64,000 bases of DNA from Aselliscus stoliczkanus (taxonomy: Eukaryota; Chordata; Mammalia; Chiroptera; Hipposideridae). The notes under the pieces are model-generated. The model was not told where the DNA came from. It saw only the letters and a list, made by a program, of their open reading frames with translations, and made no database searches. Below, one piece after another: positions 47,128 through 59,680 of this stretch. Location of the stretch: assembly GCA_033961575.1 (NCBI GenBank), contig CM066732.1, positions 66,688,687 through 66,752,686 of the forward strand, in the 5' to 3' direction. Numbering within the stretch: the stretch's first letter is position 1; each line of letters begins with the position of its first letter. Made by a program: the position numbers and the translations under genes.

Positions 47128-48681
47128 AGGTGAAGATGGTGGAGTAGGTAAATGCTGTGCTTGCCTCCTCTCATGACCACATCAAAATTACAACTAAATG
47201 ACAGAACAACAATCATTGAGAATCACCTGAAGTATAGGACATACAGAAAAAGTGACATGGAGACTGTAAGAGGGGCAGAGACACAGAACTGGATTCAGAC
47301 TGCCTCCAGAACTGGCTGCCTCCATGGATGACACACAGAAATGGCAAACTAGGCAGGCACCAGAGCCCTGCTAATCCTGCTTCAATAGGTCAGCTACTGC
47401 ACAACAGCTCCTCCACTGTAGTCACTGCCAGTCCTTACAGCCAATCAGCCTGAGAGCCAATACCTCTCATTAACTTCAAACAGCAATCAAGCTCAATCAA
47501 AACAGAAGGGCACACACAATCCAAACAAAAGACACACCTAGAGCACCCAGCTCAGGTGACCAGGGAGACTGCACCACTGGGCCCCACATGACACTGACTA
47601 CATAATACTACTCTACTAAGACCAGCAAACATAACAACTCTACCTAATACACAGAAACGAACTCAATGAGAGTCAAAATGGGCAGAGAAAGAAATATATC
47701 CCAAATAAAAGAACAGAACAAAGCTCCAGAAAGAGAACTAAACAATATAGAGACCAGACAGAGTTCAAAATACTGGTTACAAGGATGCTCAATGATCTCA
47801 GGGAGAACTTCAATAAAGAGATAAGAAACATAAACATGAATATAGAAGACATAAAATGGAACCAGTCAGAAATGAAGAATACAATAAATGAAATGAAAAA
47901 TACATTAGAGGAAATTGACAGTAGATTAAATGAAGCAGAGGATTGATTTAGTGATTTAGAAAAAAAACGTAGCAAAAAGCACCCAATCAAAATAGCAAAA
48001 AGAAAAAGGAGTCCAAAATAATGAGAATAATTTAAGGGACCTCTGGAACAAAATCAGTGTACCAACATTCACATCATAGAGGTACCAGAAGAGAGAGAGC
48101 AAGAAATTGAAAACTTATTTGAAAAAATTATAACAGGAAAGTTCCCTAACTTGGTGAAAGAAATAGATATACAAGCCCAGGAAGTGCGGAGAGTCCCAAA
48201 AAGATGAACTCAAAGAGGCCCACACAAAAACACATCATGATTGAAATGTCAGTGGTTAAATACAAAGAGAGAATCTTACAAGCAGAAAGAAAAATGCAGT
48301 TAGTTACCTACAAGGGAGCTCCCATAAGACTCTCAGCTAATTTCTCAACAGAAACTTTGCAGGCTAGAAGGGATTGGCAGGAAATATTCAAAGTGATAAA
48401 AAGCAAAGACCTACTACCAAGATTACTCTACTCAGCAAAGCTATCATTTAGAATTGAAGAACAGATAAAGGGCTTCTTAGACAAGAAAAAAGCTAAAGGA
48501 ATTCATTGCCACCAAAACTGTATTACAAGAAATGTTACAAGGACTACTTTAAGCAGAAGAAAATAGAAAACAAACAATGAAGATCAAAAATATAAATAAT
48601 AAAATGGCAATAATTATGTACCTATCAATAAGCGTTTGAAATGTAAATAGGTTAAATACTCTAATCAAAAGACATAGGGTA

Positions 48682-48793
48682 GGGCTGGCTGAGTGGCGCG
48701 GTGGTTAAGCGCTGATTTGGGAAGCCAGCGGCCCCGGTTCAGTCCCACATATGAGGGCCAGTGACACTGCTCTCAAAAAAAAAAAAAAAAAAA
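48682..48793 (+). mobile_element. Short tRNA-headed SINE inside L1
   Basis: TSD gacatagggta at 48671-48681 and 48795-48805. It separates the ORF2 start from the rest, so it is younger than the L1. Confidence 0.92.
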
Positions 48794-51700
48794 GGACATA
48801 GGGTAGCTAGCTGAGTGTGTGTGGAGGGGAACATGCATATGCTGTTATGCTGTTTACAAGACAGCCACCTCAGATCAAAAGAAATACACAGACTGAAAAC
48901 GTAGAGATTGAAAATGGTATGTTATGCAAATATAAATGAGAAAAAAGCTAGAGTAGCAATACTTATATCAGAAAAAATAGACTTTAAAATTAAGACTACA
49001 CTAAGAGACAAAGATGAATATTATAATAATAAAAGGATAAATAAAAAAAGAGGACATCACCCTGGTAAATATGTATGCACCCAACATAGGAGCAACTAAA
49101 TATATAAAGCAAATGTTGAAATATATAAAACAAATGTTAACTGACATAAAGGCAGAGATCAGTAGTAACACAATCATATGGGGAACTTCAACACCACACT
49201 GACATCAATGGACAGATCTTCCAGAAAGAAAGTCATCATGGAAACAGTGGGGCCTTCAATGACACACTAGACTAGATTGATTTAATTGATATTTCTAGAG
49301 CATTTCACCCCAAAGCGGCAGAATACACATTCTTTTAAGTGCACATGGAACATTTTCCAAAATAGACTACATGTGAGGCCACAAGTCTCAATAAATTTTA
49401 AAATTGAAATTATATCAAGCATCTTCTCTGACCACAATGGTATGAAACTAGAAATCAATTACAAGAAAAAAATTGACAAACACACAAACACATGGAGGCT
49501 AAATAAAATCTAATAAATAATGATTGGGTAACAATGAAAAAAAGGAAGAAATCAAAAGATACCTTGAGACAAACGAAACTGAAAACACAATGACCCAAAA
49601 TTATGGGACACAGCAAAAGTAGTCCTAAGGGGGAATATTCATAGCAATGCAGGCCTCTCTGAAGAAATAAGAAAAATCTTAAATATAAAGTCTAACTTAC
49701 TCCTATAGAAACTGGGAAAAAAAACAGCAAACAGCAAACAAAAAAAGCCCAACGTAACTACAAAAAAGGAAATAATAAAGATCAGAGTGGAAATGAACAA
49801 AATAGAGACTAGAAAAATAATATAAAAGATCAATGAAACCAAGAGCTGGTTTTTTTTAAAAGATTATCAAAATTGACAAATCTTTAACCAGACTCATGAC
49901 AGAGTGAGAGAGATTTAACACACAAATAAATAAAGTCAGAAATGAAAGAGACGTGACAATAGACACCAAAGACATACAAAAAAAATTTAAGAAAATACTA
50001 TGAGCAACTATACGCCAAAAATTGGAGAATCTGGAAGAAATGGATAAATTCCCAGAAGTGTACAATCTTCCAGGGATAAATAAAAAAGAAACAAAAAAAT
50101 ATGAACAGACCAACTACTACCAATGAAATCAAATCAGTAATCAACAAACTCCCAAAAAACAAAAGTCCCAGACCAGGTGGCTTTACAGGTGAATTTTACC
50201 AAAATTCAAAAAAGAATTAATATCTATTCTCCTCGAACTATTACAAAAAATCCAAGAGGAGGTAAGGTTCCCAAGTTCATTTTACAGGCCACCATTACCC
50301 CGATTCCAAAACCAGACAGACATTACAAAGAAATAAAAATTATAGGCTGATATCCCTAATGGACATAGATGCAAAAATTCTCAACAAAATATTAGCAACC
50401 AAATTCAGAAATACATTACCAAGATCATGGACCATGATCCAATGAGATTCATTCCCAGTATGTAAGTTTGGTTTAATACCTGCAAATCAATTAATGTGAT
50501 ACATGACCTAAACAAAATGAAAAATGAAAGTCATATGGTTGTATCAATAGATACAGAAAAACATTTGACAAAATCCAGCATCCATTTATGATTTTAAAAT
50601 CTAAGCAAAGTGGGAATAGAAGAAACATATCTCAAAATAATAAAGACCATATATGATAAACCCATAGCTAATATCATACTCAATGGGAAAAAGCTAAAAG
50701 CATTCTCCTTAAAATCAGGAACAAGACAATGATGCTCACTTTCAACACTTTTATTCAACATAGTACTGGAAGTCCTAGCCACAACAATCAAACAATAAAA
50801 AAAAGAAATAAAAGGCATCCAAATGGGAAAGAAAAAAGTAAACCTGTCATTATATGCAGATGACATTATACAATATAGAGAGAACCCCAAAGATTGTACC
50901 AAATTCCTATTAGAACCAATAAATGAATTTAGCAAACTTAGCAAATGGATTTACAAATTTATTATTCAGTAATCTGTTGCATTTTTATACACCAATAATG
51001 AACTATCAGAAAGAAAAATTAAGAAAACAATCCCATTTACAATTGCATAAAAAAAATATTTAGGAATAAATTTAACCAAGGAAGTAAGAGACCTACACTA
51101 AGAAAATTATAAGACATTGAAGACATAATTTGAAGAAGATACAAATAAATGGAAATATATACTATGCTCATGGATAAAAAGAATTGATATAGTTAAAATG
51201 TCATACTACCCAAAGCAATCCATAGATTCAATGCAATCCCTATCAAAGTACCAATGGCATTTTTCATGGAACTACAAAATATAATCCCAAAATTTATATG
51301 GAACCATATAAGACCTCAAATACCCACAGCAATCCTGACAAAGAACAAAGCTGGAAGTATCATGCTACCTGATATCAAATTATACTAGAAGTCCATAGTA
51401 ATCAAAACAGCATGGTATTGGCATTAAAACAGACACACAGATCAATGGAAAAGAATAGAGAGCACAGAAATAAATCCATGCCTACATCATCATTTAATCT
51501 ATGACAAAGGAAGCAAGAATTTACATTGGGGTAAAGATAATCTATTCAATAAATGGTGCTGGGAAAACTGGACAAATACAGCAAAAAAATGAAACTTGAC
51601 TACTTCCTTACACCATATACAAAAATAAACTCAAAATGGGTGGAAAACTTAAATGTAAGACCCCAAAACATAAAAATATAGGAAGTAAAGTCAGACATTA

Positions 51701-52865
51701 ACCCGAGTGATATTTTCACTGATATATCTCCTCTAGCAAGGGAAACAAAAGAAAAAAATAAACAAATGGGACTACATCAAACTAAAAAGTTTTTGCACAG
51801 CTTAGGAAACAATAAGCAAATGAAAAGACATCCTACTGAATGGGAGAAGATATTTGCAAATGATACATCTGATAAGGGGTTAATATCCAAAATTCATAAA
51901 AGATTTATACAACTCAACGGCCCTAAAAACAAAGAATCCAATTTAAAAATGGGTAGGGGACCTGAATACACATTTCTCCAAAGAGGACATACAGATGGCC
52001 AATGAAAAGATGCTCAATGTCACTGATCATCGAGGAATGCAAATTGAAATCACAATGAGATACCACTTCACTCCTGTCTGAATGGCTATTATCAATAAAT
52101 CAACAAACAACAAGTGTTAGCATAGATGTGGACAAAAAGGAACCCTTGTGCACTGTTGGTGGGATTGCAAATTTGTACAGCCATTATAGAAAACATTATG
52201 GAGGATCCTGAAAAATTTTTAAATAGAACTACCTTGTGACCCAGCAATTCTACTCCTTGATATTTACCCAAAGAAATGCAAAAGAATAATTCAAAAAAAA
52301 AATACCTGCATCCATGTGTTTACTGCAACACTATTTACAATACCCAAGAGATAGAAACAACCAAAATGCCCATCAACAGACAATTGGATAAAGAAATTAT
52401 GGTACATTTATACAATGGAGTATTACTCTGTCATTAAAAAGAATGAAATCTTACCTTTTGCAACAACATGAATGGATCTAGAGGTTATTATGCTACCTGA
52501 AATAAGGCAGACTAAGAAAGACAAATACTTCACTTACAATGTGGAATCTAAGGAATATGATAAACAAACAAAATAGTAATAGACTCATAGATACAGAGAA
52601 CAAACTGATGGTTGCTAGATGTGAGGGGATTGGGATGAGTGAGAAAGGTGAAGGAATTGAAAGTACTAATTGGTAGTCACAATAGTCATGGAGATGTGAA
52701 ATACAATACAGGAAATATAGTCAATAATGTTGTAAAAAGTATGTATGGTGTCAGATGTGCACCAGACTTATAGGGGGAATCACTTCATAAATTATATAAA
52801 TGCCAAACCACTGCACTGGATTCCTGAACTTAATATAAAATGATAGTGAGTGTCAATTATAATTT

Positions 52866-52912
52866 TATATATATATAGATATAGATATAGATATAGATAT
52901 TATATATATTCA
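52866..52912. repeat. (TAGATA)n / AT-rich microsatellite
   Basis: Several 'tagata' units flanked by TA-runs between two L1 3'UTR modules. Confidence 0.9.
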
Positions 52913-53078
52913 CAGGATATGAAGTACAGCATAGGTAATATAGTCAATAGTCATGGAATAACTATCTATGGTGTCAGATGGGTAGTAGGCTTATTGAGGT
53001 TATCACTTTGTAAAGTGCATAAATATCTAATCATAGTGTTGTTTTATACACCTGAAACTAATAATAATAATTTTTAAA

Positions 53079-54605
53079 AAGCATTAACTGTAAAAGAAAC
53101 AAAATAAGTTGAAATTTATCAAAATTAAAAATGTGTGTTCTTCTAAAGATATGCTAAAATAATCACAAGTCAAGTCATACACACTCACAACACAAAGTAT
53201 CCAGAATAAATCAAAACCTGCTACAAATAAAAATACAGCCCAAATTTTTAAGTGGGGAAAAGACTATACCAAAAAGAAAATAAAAAAACATATTAAAAAG
53301 AACCCAGCATCTTTATTGTTCAGGAAATTGCAAATCAAAGCCACAGTGATAGTATTGTTTTGCATTCACTAGAATAGCTAAATTAAAAAGACTGACAATT
53401 TCAAATGTTGCTGAGAATAGGGAGTGACCAGAATTCCCATAAAAATCCTGGTGAAATTTTAAATGGTACAACTACTCTGGACAATTGCATGGCAGTTTCT
53501 AAATAGAGTTAAACATATACGTACCCTATAACTGAGCATATTCACTCCTGGGTATTTATTCAGGACAAATGAAAACATGCCAATCTGACAATTAAGTTCT
53601 AAAACTTGTTGCAACAATGTTGCTAACCTTTTTTGATATCAGAAGGATTATTCATTATGAATTTGTACCAACTGGACAAACAGTTAACCAACTTTCCTAT
53701 TTGGAAGTGCTAAAAAAGCTGCATGAAAAAGTTAAACAATCTGAACTTTTCACCAACAATTTATGCCTCTTGCATCATGAGTATGCACCAGCTCACCCGG
53801 TTCTGTCTGTGAGGGAATTTTTAGCCAGAAAAAAAATAAAATAACCCTCCTTACTCACCTGATCTGGCCCCCAATGACTTCTTTCTTTACCCAAAGATAA
53901 ATGGAATATTGAAAGGAAGACATTTTGATGGCATTCAGGACATCAAGGGCAATACGACGAAAGCTCTAATGGCCAATCCAGAAAAAGAGTTCCAAAATTA
54001 TGTTGAATGGCGGACTATGTGCTGGCATCAGTGCACAGCTTCTCAAGGAGAGTACTTCAAAGGTGACCTTAGTGATATTCAGCAATGAAGTATGTAGCAC
54101 TTTTTGTAGGATGAGTTCGTGAACTTAATTGTCAGACCTGGTATATTCACATAAAGTCTTGTGCAAAATGTTTATAGCAGTTTCATTAATTGTAGCCAAA
54201 AAAAAATGGAAATGGCCCAAGTATCCATCAATAGAGGACTGGGTAAATATCTAGGTACAAGAAGAGACAAAACAAACAAACAAACAAACAGGGATACACT
54301 ACTGATAAAAAAAACTGGACACATTTAAAAAACATATGCATATGATAGAAGCCAGATACAAAACAGTACATATTACATTACTCTATCTACATAAAGTTAG
54401 TGTACAATCCAAATTAGTTTATAGTGACAGAAATCAGAACAGTGGTCATCTATGGGGTGAGTGTACAGGAAACTTTCTTTAGATATTGAAATGCTCCATG
54501 TTTTGATTGAGACACTGTTTACATGTGTGTGTACATTTGTGAACACTCATTAAGATCTATGCATTTCACTGTAGGCAAATTTTATCTTAATAAAGTATTT
54601 TAAAA
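53079..54605 (+). mobile_element. Old L1 ORF2-3' remnant, split by mariner
   Basis: Diverged L1 ORF2 end ('tatcaaaattaaaaatgtgtg', 'tcactcctgggtatttattc') and 3' region ('tagcagtttcattaattgtagcc', 'aagtatccatcaatagagg'), interrupted at 53582-54141. It may be the continuation of the older L1 at 46100-47127, separated by the younger L1. Confidence 0.65.
53582..54141 (+). mobile_element. Mariner-family transposon, internally deleted copy
   Basis: Ends 'aatctgacaattaag' and 'cttaattgtcagacctgg', a matching inverted repeat, inserted at a TA. The 53617-53844 frame (75 codons) gives decayed transposase (FFDIRRIIHYEFVPTGQ, LLHHEYAPAHPVLSVREFLA, the DNAPAH-like catalytic block). Further catalytic-domain sequence follows in other frames. 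The N-terminal DNA-binding half is missing, as in the 5232-5857 copy. Confidence 0.88.
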
Positions 54606-55545
54606 TATGAAATATCCAAGCTCCTTCATCAAAAGTCATGGCTGAAATAATACATATGGTGCCCAGTAAGGTATGTATGTGTTCTCAGAGACATATTGTT
54701 GAGGAATTTTGTGATATTTGAAAGCCTGGGGCATATATACGGTGGGTAGACTTAGCACAATCTTGACTGATGCTTGAAAGTAAAGTGCTGTGTCCTTGCA
54801 TATTTTATTATGGATACCAGTACATGGCACTATGAAAGGAAAATTCACCTTTGCTCAAATTATTTTACCAGGTTATTTGGTATTAGAGGTATAGGTCTGA
54901 AATCCAAGGTGTTGAACTAGCATAAAGGATGGAGAAGAGTGTGGAAATCATTAGGAATTTGATCCACATGCTTTTTATTTTCTGGTTACTAAGACTGAAT
55001 TTTCTGGAAATACAAAGTATATTTCAATTTTCTGAATTTTATAAGCCTACAAATAGTATCCATTTTTTTTCTTAGTATTTCCATTAAGTAAATGGCAATG
55101 TATGCTTAGATTTGTTTCACAAGTAGAAATATTGAAGTGAAGGGAAATTAAATTCATAATTACTTTTACCAGTGTGACTAGTTTAAAAGGTACCATTTCT
55201 AGTAGTAATGCTAACCTGATTGTCTTGATTGTACAATTAAAATCAGACAACTAATAAAATTTATTTTTAACTCATAGGCCATTTTTAGAATAAGCATCAC
55301 AATCTACTCTCCCAATGTTAAATGACATTGTCAATGTCAAGCTCCCAATGTCAAGCAACAGAAGAAAAAAAATTTAAAACCAACCTCTCAACTTCTGAAG
55401 TATTATGTCCATAAATGAAAGCTCCTTACAAACATAGAAGAAAAAATAAAAGTGTGTTAATTATAAAAACACAGGTTAGTATTGGCAATAGTTCCCTGAA
55501 AGAATTAATATTATAACTGATTTTTGCTTATCTCTAAGCAATTAT
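54606..55545. other. Unique-looking DNA
   Basis: AT-rich, no supported gene or repeat. Confidence 0.4.
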
Positions 55546-55547
55546 TA

Positions 55548-56829
55548 TTGCGTCGTCAGAAAAGTCATGACATATTTTGTCTATGTTTTTCAAAGGTCAT
55601 TTATTTATGTAAAGAACAAAGATCAATCAATGATATATTGCCGGTTTGATCAATAACCTTTTGCCATCTTTCAGTGAGCTTCGTAATTCTTCCTTCCTAG
55701 AAGGACCTGTCTTTTTTTGTGAAAAACTGAACAAGGTGCTGATTTACAACCTCATCTGAATTGAATGTTATACCACGCAAGGAGTTTTGAAGAGAGTGAA
55801 ACAAGTGGAAGTCTGACGGAGCAAGGTCAGGCAAGTATGGTGGGTGTGGCAACACATCCCATTCAAGCTCCAATCATTTTTGACGGGTGATCAAACTTGT
55901 GTGTGGTCTTGTGTTGTCACAATGGAACACAACTCCTTTACAATTAACAACCTCTGGATGTTTCTGGATGATGGGTTCATTCAAACTGTCCAATTGCCGA
56001 AAGTACACATTCTAATTGACTGTTTGGTTTCTTGATAGGAGCTTGAAAAACACAACACCTTGAAAATCCCACCACACTGAGAGCATAACCTTTCTCTGAT
56101 GAATGTCTGCTTTCGATGTCATTTGAGGCGAATCATCACGCCAGGACCAAGACCGTTTGCGCACCACATTATTGTAAACAATCCACTTCTCATCACAAGT
56201 TATAAGTCACTTCAAGAAAGGATCGTTTTCCTCACATTTAATGAACATATTGCAAATGTTTATATGCACCGTCAAATGAACTTCTTTGAGTTCATGCAGA
56301 ACCCAAATATTGAGTTTGCTTATTTATCCCAGCTTCTTCTGGTGGTCGTGAACGCTTGAATGATGGATATTCAATGTACCTGCAATCTCTCGTGTCGTGT
56401 AACGTGGGTTTGACTCAATCAATGCCTTTATTTTGTCGTCATCAACCTCGGTGGGCCTCCCTGACTGAGAAGCATCATTGAGATCAAAATCACTAGCACA
56501 GAATTTCATGAACCATCATTGGCACTGAAGTTCTTGTAGAGCATTGTCACCAAAAACTTCATGCAACTTTTCACAAGCTTGAAGCACGTTCTTCCCTTTA
56601 TGGAAGTAAAACAGTAAAATATGGCAAAAATGCACAGCTTAGTCTTCCATCTTCAACTTGTAAACTCTCCAAAACTCAACCAAATAGCTCAATTTTTTTT
56701 TAATTAAGCTAGAACTGTCAGCTGTCAAATGACATAGTAATAACATAGATGCGAAGGACTCTGGTACTTCCAAAAATGAACTGGTGCCATCTGTCGCAAA
56801 CATGCGTCAAGACTTTTCCGACAACCCAA
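55548..56829 (-). mobile_element. Full-length, inactivated mariner transposon
   Basis: 1,282 bp, the usual mariner size, with inverted ends (left ttgcgtcgtcagaaaagtc; right, read inward, ttgggttgtcggaaaagtc) and flanking TA at 55546-55547 and 56830-56831. The minus strand encodes the transposase. The 56324-56509 frame has SQSGRPTEVDDDKIKALIE and TTREIAGTLNIHHSSV, the second helix-turn-helix region. A decayed CDEKW segment follows near 56200 and HPPY-like sequence near 55850. Stops and frameshifts inactivate it. It is a different mariner family from the two deletion derivatives. Confidence 0.9.
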
Positions 56830-56831
56830 TA

Positions 56832-57587
56832 CAAGAGTACATTCAATTTATTGTTAGAATGTATGATTCTCCTACAAAAGCAACCTACGAGAGCTTTTGT
56901 GACTTGCTGACTTAGAATGTTTTTCATGTTTTCAAAACGTAGTTAATTCCAAGGAAATTCAGAGTACACCCACTCTTTTCAGGTTCATTTATTTCTCTCA
57001 TATAGTGGTTCCCAATCTTGTTACAATCACAGTTTGTTAATTGGATGAACACTGCTTGGATTCTCTCTTCAGAAAATATAAATATATGCGTGTACACATA
57101 ATATTGAGCAAGTAATTTCCAGGGGTCTGTGAACTCGTGATTAAGAAATCCTGCTCTAAGAGAATCACGTGTGAAACTCAGTGATTCTTTAATGAGCCTT
57201 TATTATTCAACATATTGGATACAGAAGTGGTTCACAACTAGAAGTATGAGAAACTCTTTTTTAGATGTATAGGTAAAATATTCATTTGATACAGGCGATA
57301 TTTTGAAATCCTGTTAAGAAAGCACATACTCAAAAAAAAAATTGCCATGATTTCATTTCAGTTTTAAATAAATTTAATCACAACTTCTGCTATGTTTAAC
57401 AACAATGATCCAGGAATGTGAAAAACAGGTTATTCAGTGTAGTGACAATGCTTGGTGCACAGCTGAGTTTGCAGACCCTCTGGAATAAGTCCAAAACACA
57501 CATACCCCACTCCCACTACAGTCAGAGGCATGAATCTTACTGACTGGGAAAAAATAGAAACAGATAGAAAGTTCCTAAGAAAAAGTA
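56832..57587. other. Unique-looking DNA
   Basis: No supported gene or repeat. Confidence 0.4.
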
Positions 57588-57699
57588 TTTTTTTTTTTTT
57601 TTTAAGAAGACAGCGTCACTGGCCCTCATATGTGGCATCTGAACTGGGGCCGCTGGTGTCCCAAGCCAGCTCTTAACCACCACGCCACTTGGCCGGCCC
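57588..57699 (-). mobile_element. Short tRNA-headed SINE, antisense
   Basis: Poly(T), the reversed 'agtgtcactggccctc' end, and the head ending 'cacttggccggccc'. Flanked by near-identical 'aaga(a/g)aaagtattt' repeats (about 57577-57590 and 57702-57715). Confidence 0.9.
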
Positions 57700-57715
57700 A
57701 TAAGAGAAAGTATTT

Positions 57716-58963
57716 TAATTTAACAAAAGAAGGATATCATCTGACACAAAGAGAGGGAGACTATTAAGAAAAAAGTTCATTATAATATAACCCCTATAAT
57801 TATATTGCACGGCTCTTTTCAGGTAGCCTTAGTTAGTTCCTTAGTTTCAATATGTTATTTGCATTTTGTTTCAGAAAGATTTCTTAACAGCAAATTGTTT
57901 CCATTTTTATTTGTAACCTGTGGTGACACAAAGTGAATCAGGTTCTATAAATTACCATGGAAAGTAGTGAGCCAACGATTTGGCAGAACAAAGCCCCTAG
58001 GATATAACAAGCAAGAAAGGAATACAGTGTTTGCAGTTGCAAACTAAAATTGAAGAAGAAAAACATTTGTATTGCAAATGCCATATTAAAAATGGACACT
58101 GTTCATGACTGCTTTATGCAATAGTTTTGCAGGCCTGAGGTGAGAAATAAAAAATTGGTCACTCTGTTTAGTACCATTAAATAATAGGATTACTCCTGAA
58201 TCCTTAAATTCATTAGCATATCTAGTTCTTCACTAGAAGTCTACACTAAGGTCATTTACCCTTGATTGCTTCAGGCTAGTTGAAATTTTTAAGGAGCTTT
58301 CAAGCTTTCCTTTGGGCAGAGCCATGATCAGATAGCTTAATAAAGCCAGTGTGTGGGACCATGACTAACTTTTGCTGTGTTTACAGACATTCGGTCACAG
58401 AATTAAAGTTATCTTTTTTTTTTAATTCTCTTTGCCACAGAGGAACCCAGACATGCTCTATTTGCAAACTGACTGCATGAAACGAAAAGCACAGTAATTC
58501 TGAAGCTGTTGGCTTGGATAAAATGGGAATGTAATTTAAAAGAAAAAGGTTAGTAAAAGATCATGCTGGGAATTGAAAATAAAAATCTGAAATGATGTCC
58601 CAGCTTGCCCATAAGGTCTCTCTCACATTGGAGAAAGCTATCTCAGATGCTCTCCTTATCCTGCGGTTTGTGTTCTTTCCCTGCTACTGTCTATTTGTGT
58701 TTTTACCAATCTCCACAGATAAAGTTATTTACATGCAGAATATTTGCTGTATTACTCTAATGCTAATAATTACCTAAAAGTATTTGTTCATTTTTATATT
58801 GGAGAGAAAAAAAGAATGCTTAGAACTCTATCTTTCTTTTAATTCTAAACTCTGTTGCCACTTGCTCCTTTCACAAAACCAAGCATATTACCAATATCTT
58901 CAGGAAAATATCAGCCCCATATTTTAAGCTAAATTGATTCTTGGGAGTATAAATACACTTAAA
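57716..58963. other. Unique-looking DNA
   Basis: No gene or confident repeat. The 58300-58520 part looks less decayed but nothing is recognisable. Confidence 0.4.
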
Positions 58964-59425
58964 GGGCCAGCCAAGTGGCACATTGGTTAAGAGCTGGCAT
59001 GAGACCCCAGGGGCCCCAGTTCGGATCCCACATATGAGGGCCAGTGACACTGCCCTCTACAGCTAACAACAGCTCCAACTGGAGCTGGGCTGCATGAGTC
59101 CCTGGGGACGGCAAAGCTGCAGCCCCTGCTGCAGTGGACTGCCATAGGCTACAGTGAGTGGCCGGCAGCAAGCGTGAGCAGCTGGCAGCCAGTGTGAGCT
59201 GCCAATAGCCATGGTGAGCGACCATCCAGAGGCCGGCGATCGATCTGCCTCATCCGGGAAAAGCACAATGATGATACCAACATGGGCCAGTGAAGCAACG
59301 TCTTCTGCAACTAGACTAAAGAACAAAAGGACAGCAACTTGTCTGTTCCCCTTCCCCGATTCCCTAACCCTGTTCCCCTCCCCCATTCCCCAATAACAAT
59401 CTTTAAATAAATAAATAAATAAATA
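58964..59425 (+). mobile_element. Long tRNA-headed SINE
   Basis: Complete long-type SINE with an (AAAT)n tail. Flanks share 'aatacactt(t)aaa' (about 58952-58963 and 59427-59438). Confidence 0.92.
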
Positions 59426-59564
59426 ATACACTTTAAAAGAAGGAGTCTATTTTGCTTTGTTTCTCCATACACCAATAGTATACAAAACACAGAAGCTTTT
59501 TAAACACATTGCACAGGGTCATTGGCTTAGAACAGAAGGATAGCTTGGCTATCATCTAGTGAAA

Positions 59565-59680
59565 CACTCTCATTTTACACATAAAGAAGCTTTGGCCTAT
59601 ATGATTTGTGAGGGTGACCCACTCAGTGGCAGAGCTAGCGCCTGATAGTTCCCAGGCCCATAAACCAAAAGCACTGGTGA
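59565..59680 (+). mobile_element. MIR fragment
   Basis: 'cattttacacataaagaagc' and 'gtgacccactcagtggcagagct' follow the MIR core. Confidence 0.6.

Larger units (their letters stand above)
47128..53078 (+). mobile_element. Near-full-length young-type L1, inactivated
   Basis: Starts 'aggtgaagatggtggagtagg' (5'UTR, about 500 bp). ORF1 spans about 47640-48560; the 48204-48566 frame has VTYKGAPIRLSANFSTETLQARRDW and LLPRLLYSAKLSF, the ORF1p C-terminal domain. ORF2 runs from about 48600 to 52270: endonuclease near 49170-49230, and RT with a YADD motif at about 50852-50863. The 3'UTR has repeated modules and ends near 53078. Numerous stops and frameshifts interrupt both proteins. A short SINE sits at 48682-48793. 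Confidence 0.88.

Noticed and set aside
47673..47990. Hydrophobic minus-strand frame that looks like a membrane protein
   Set aside because: Antisense of A-rich L1 ORF1; reverse reading of Lys/Glu codons gives Phe/Leu/Ser runs. The same applies to 46102-46410, 49639-49842, 49856-50113 and 50594-50944.
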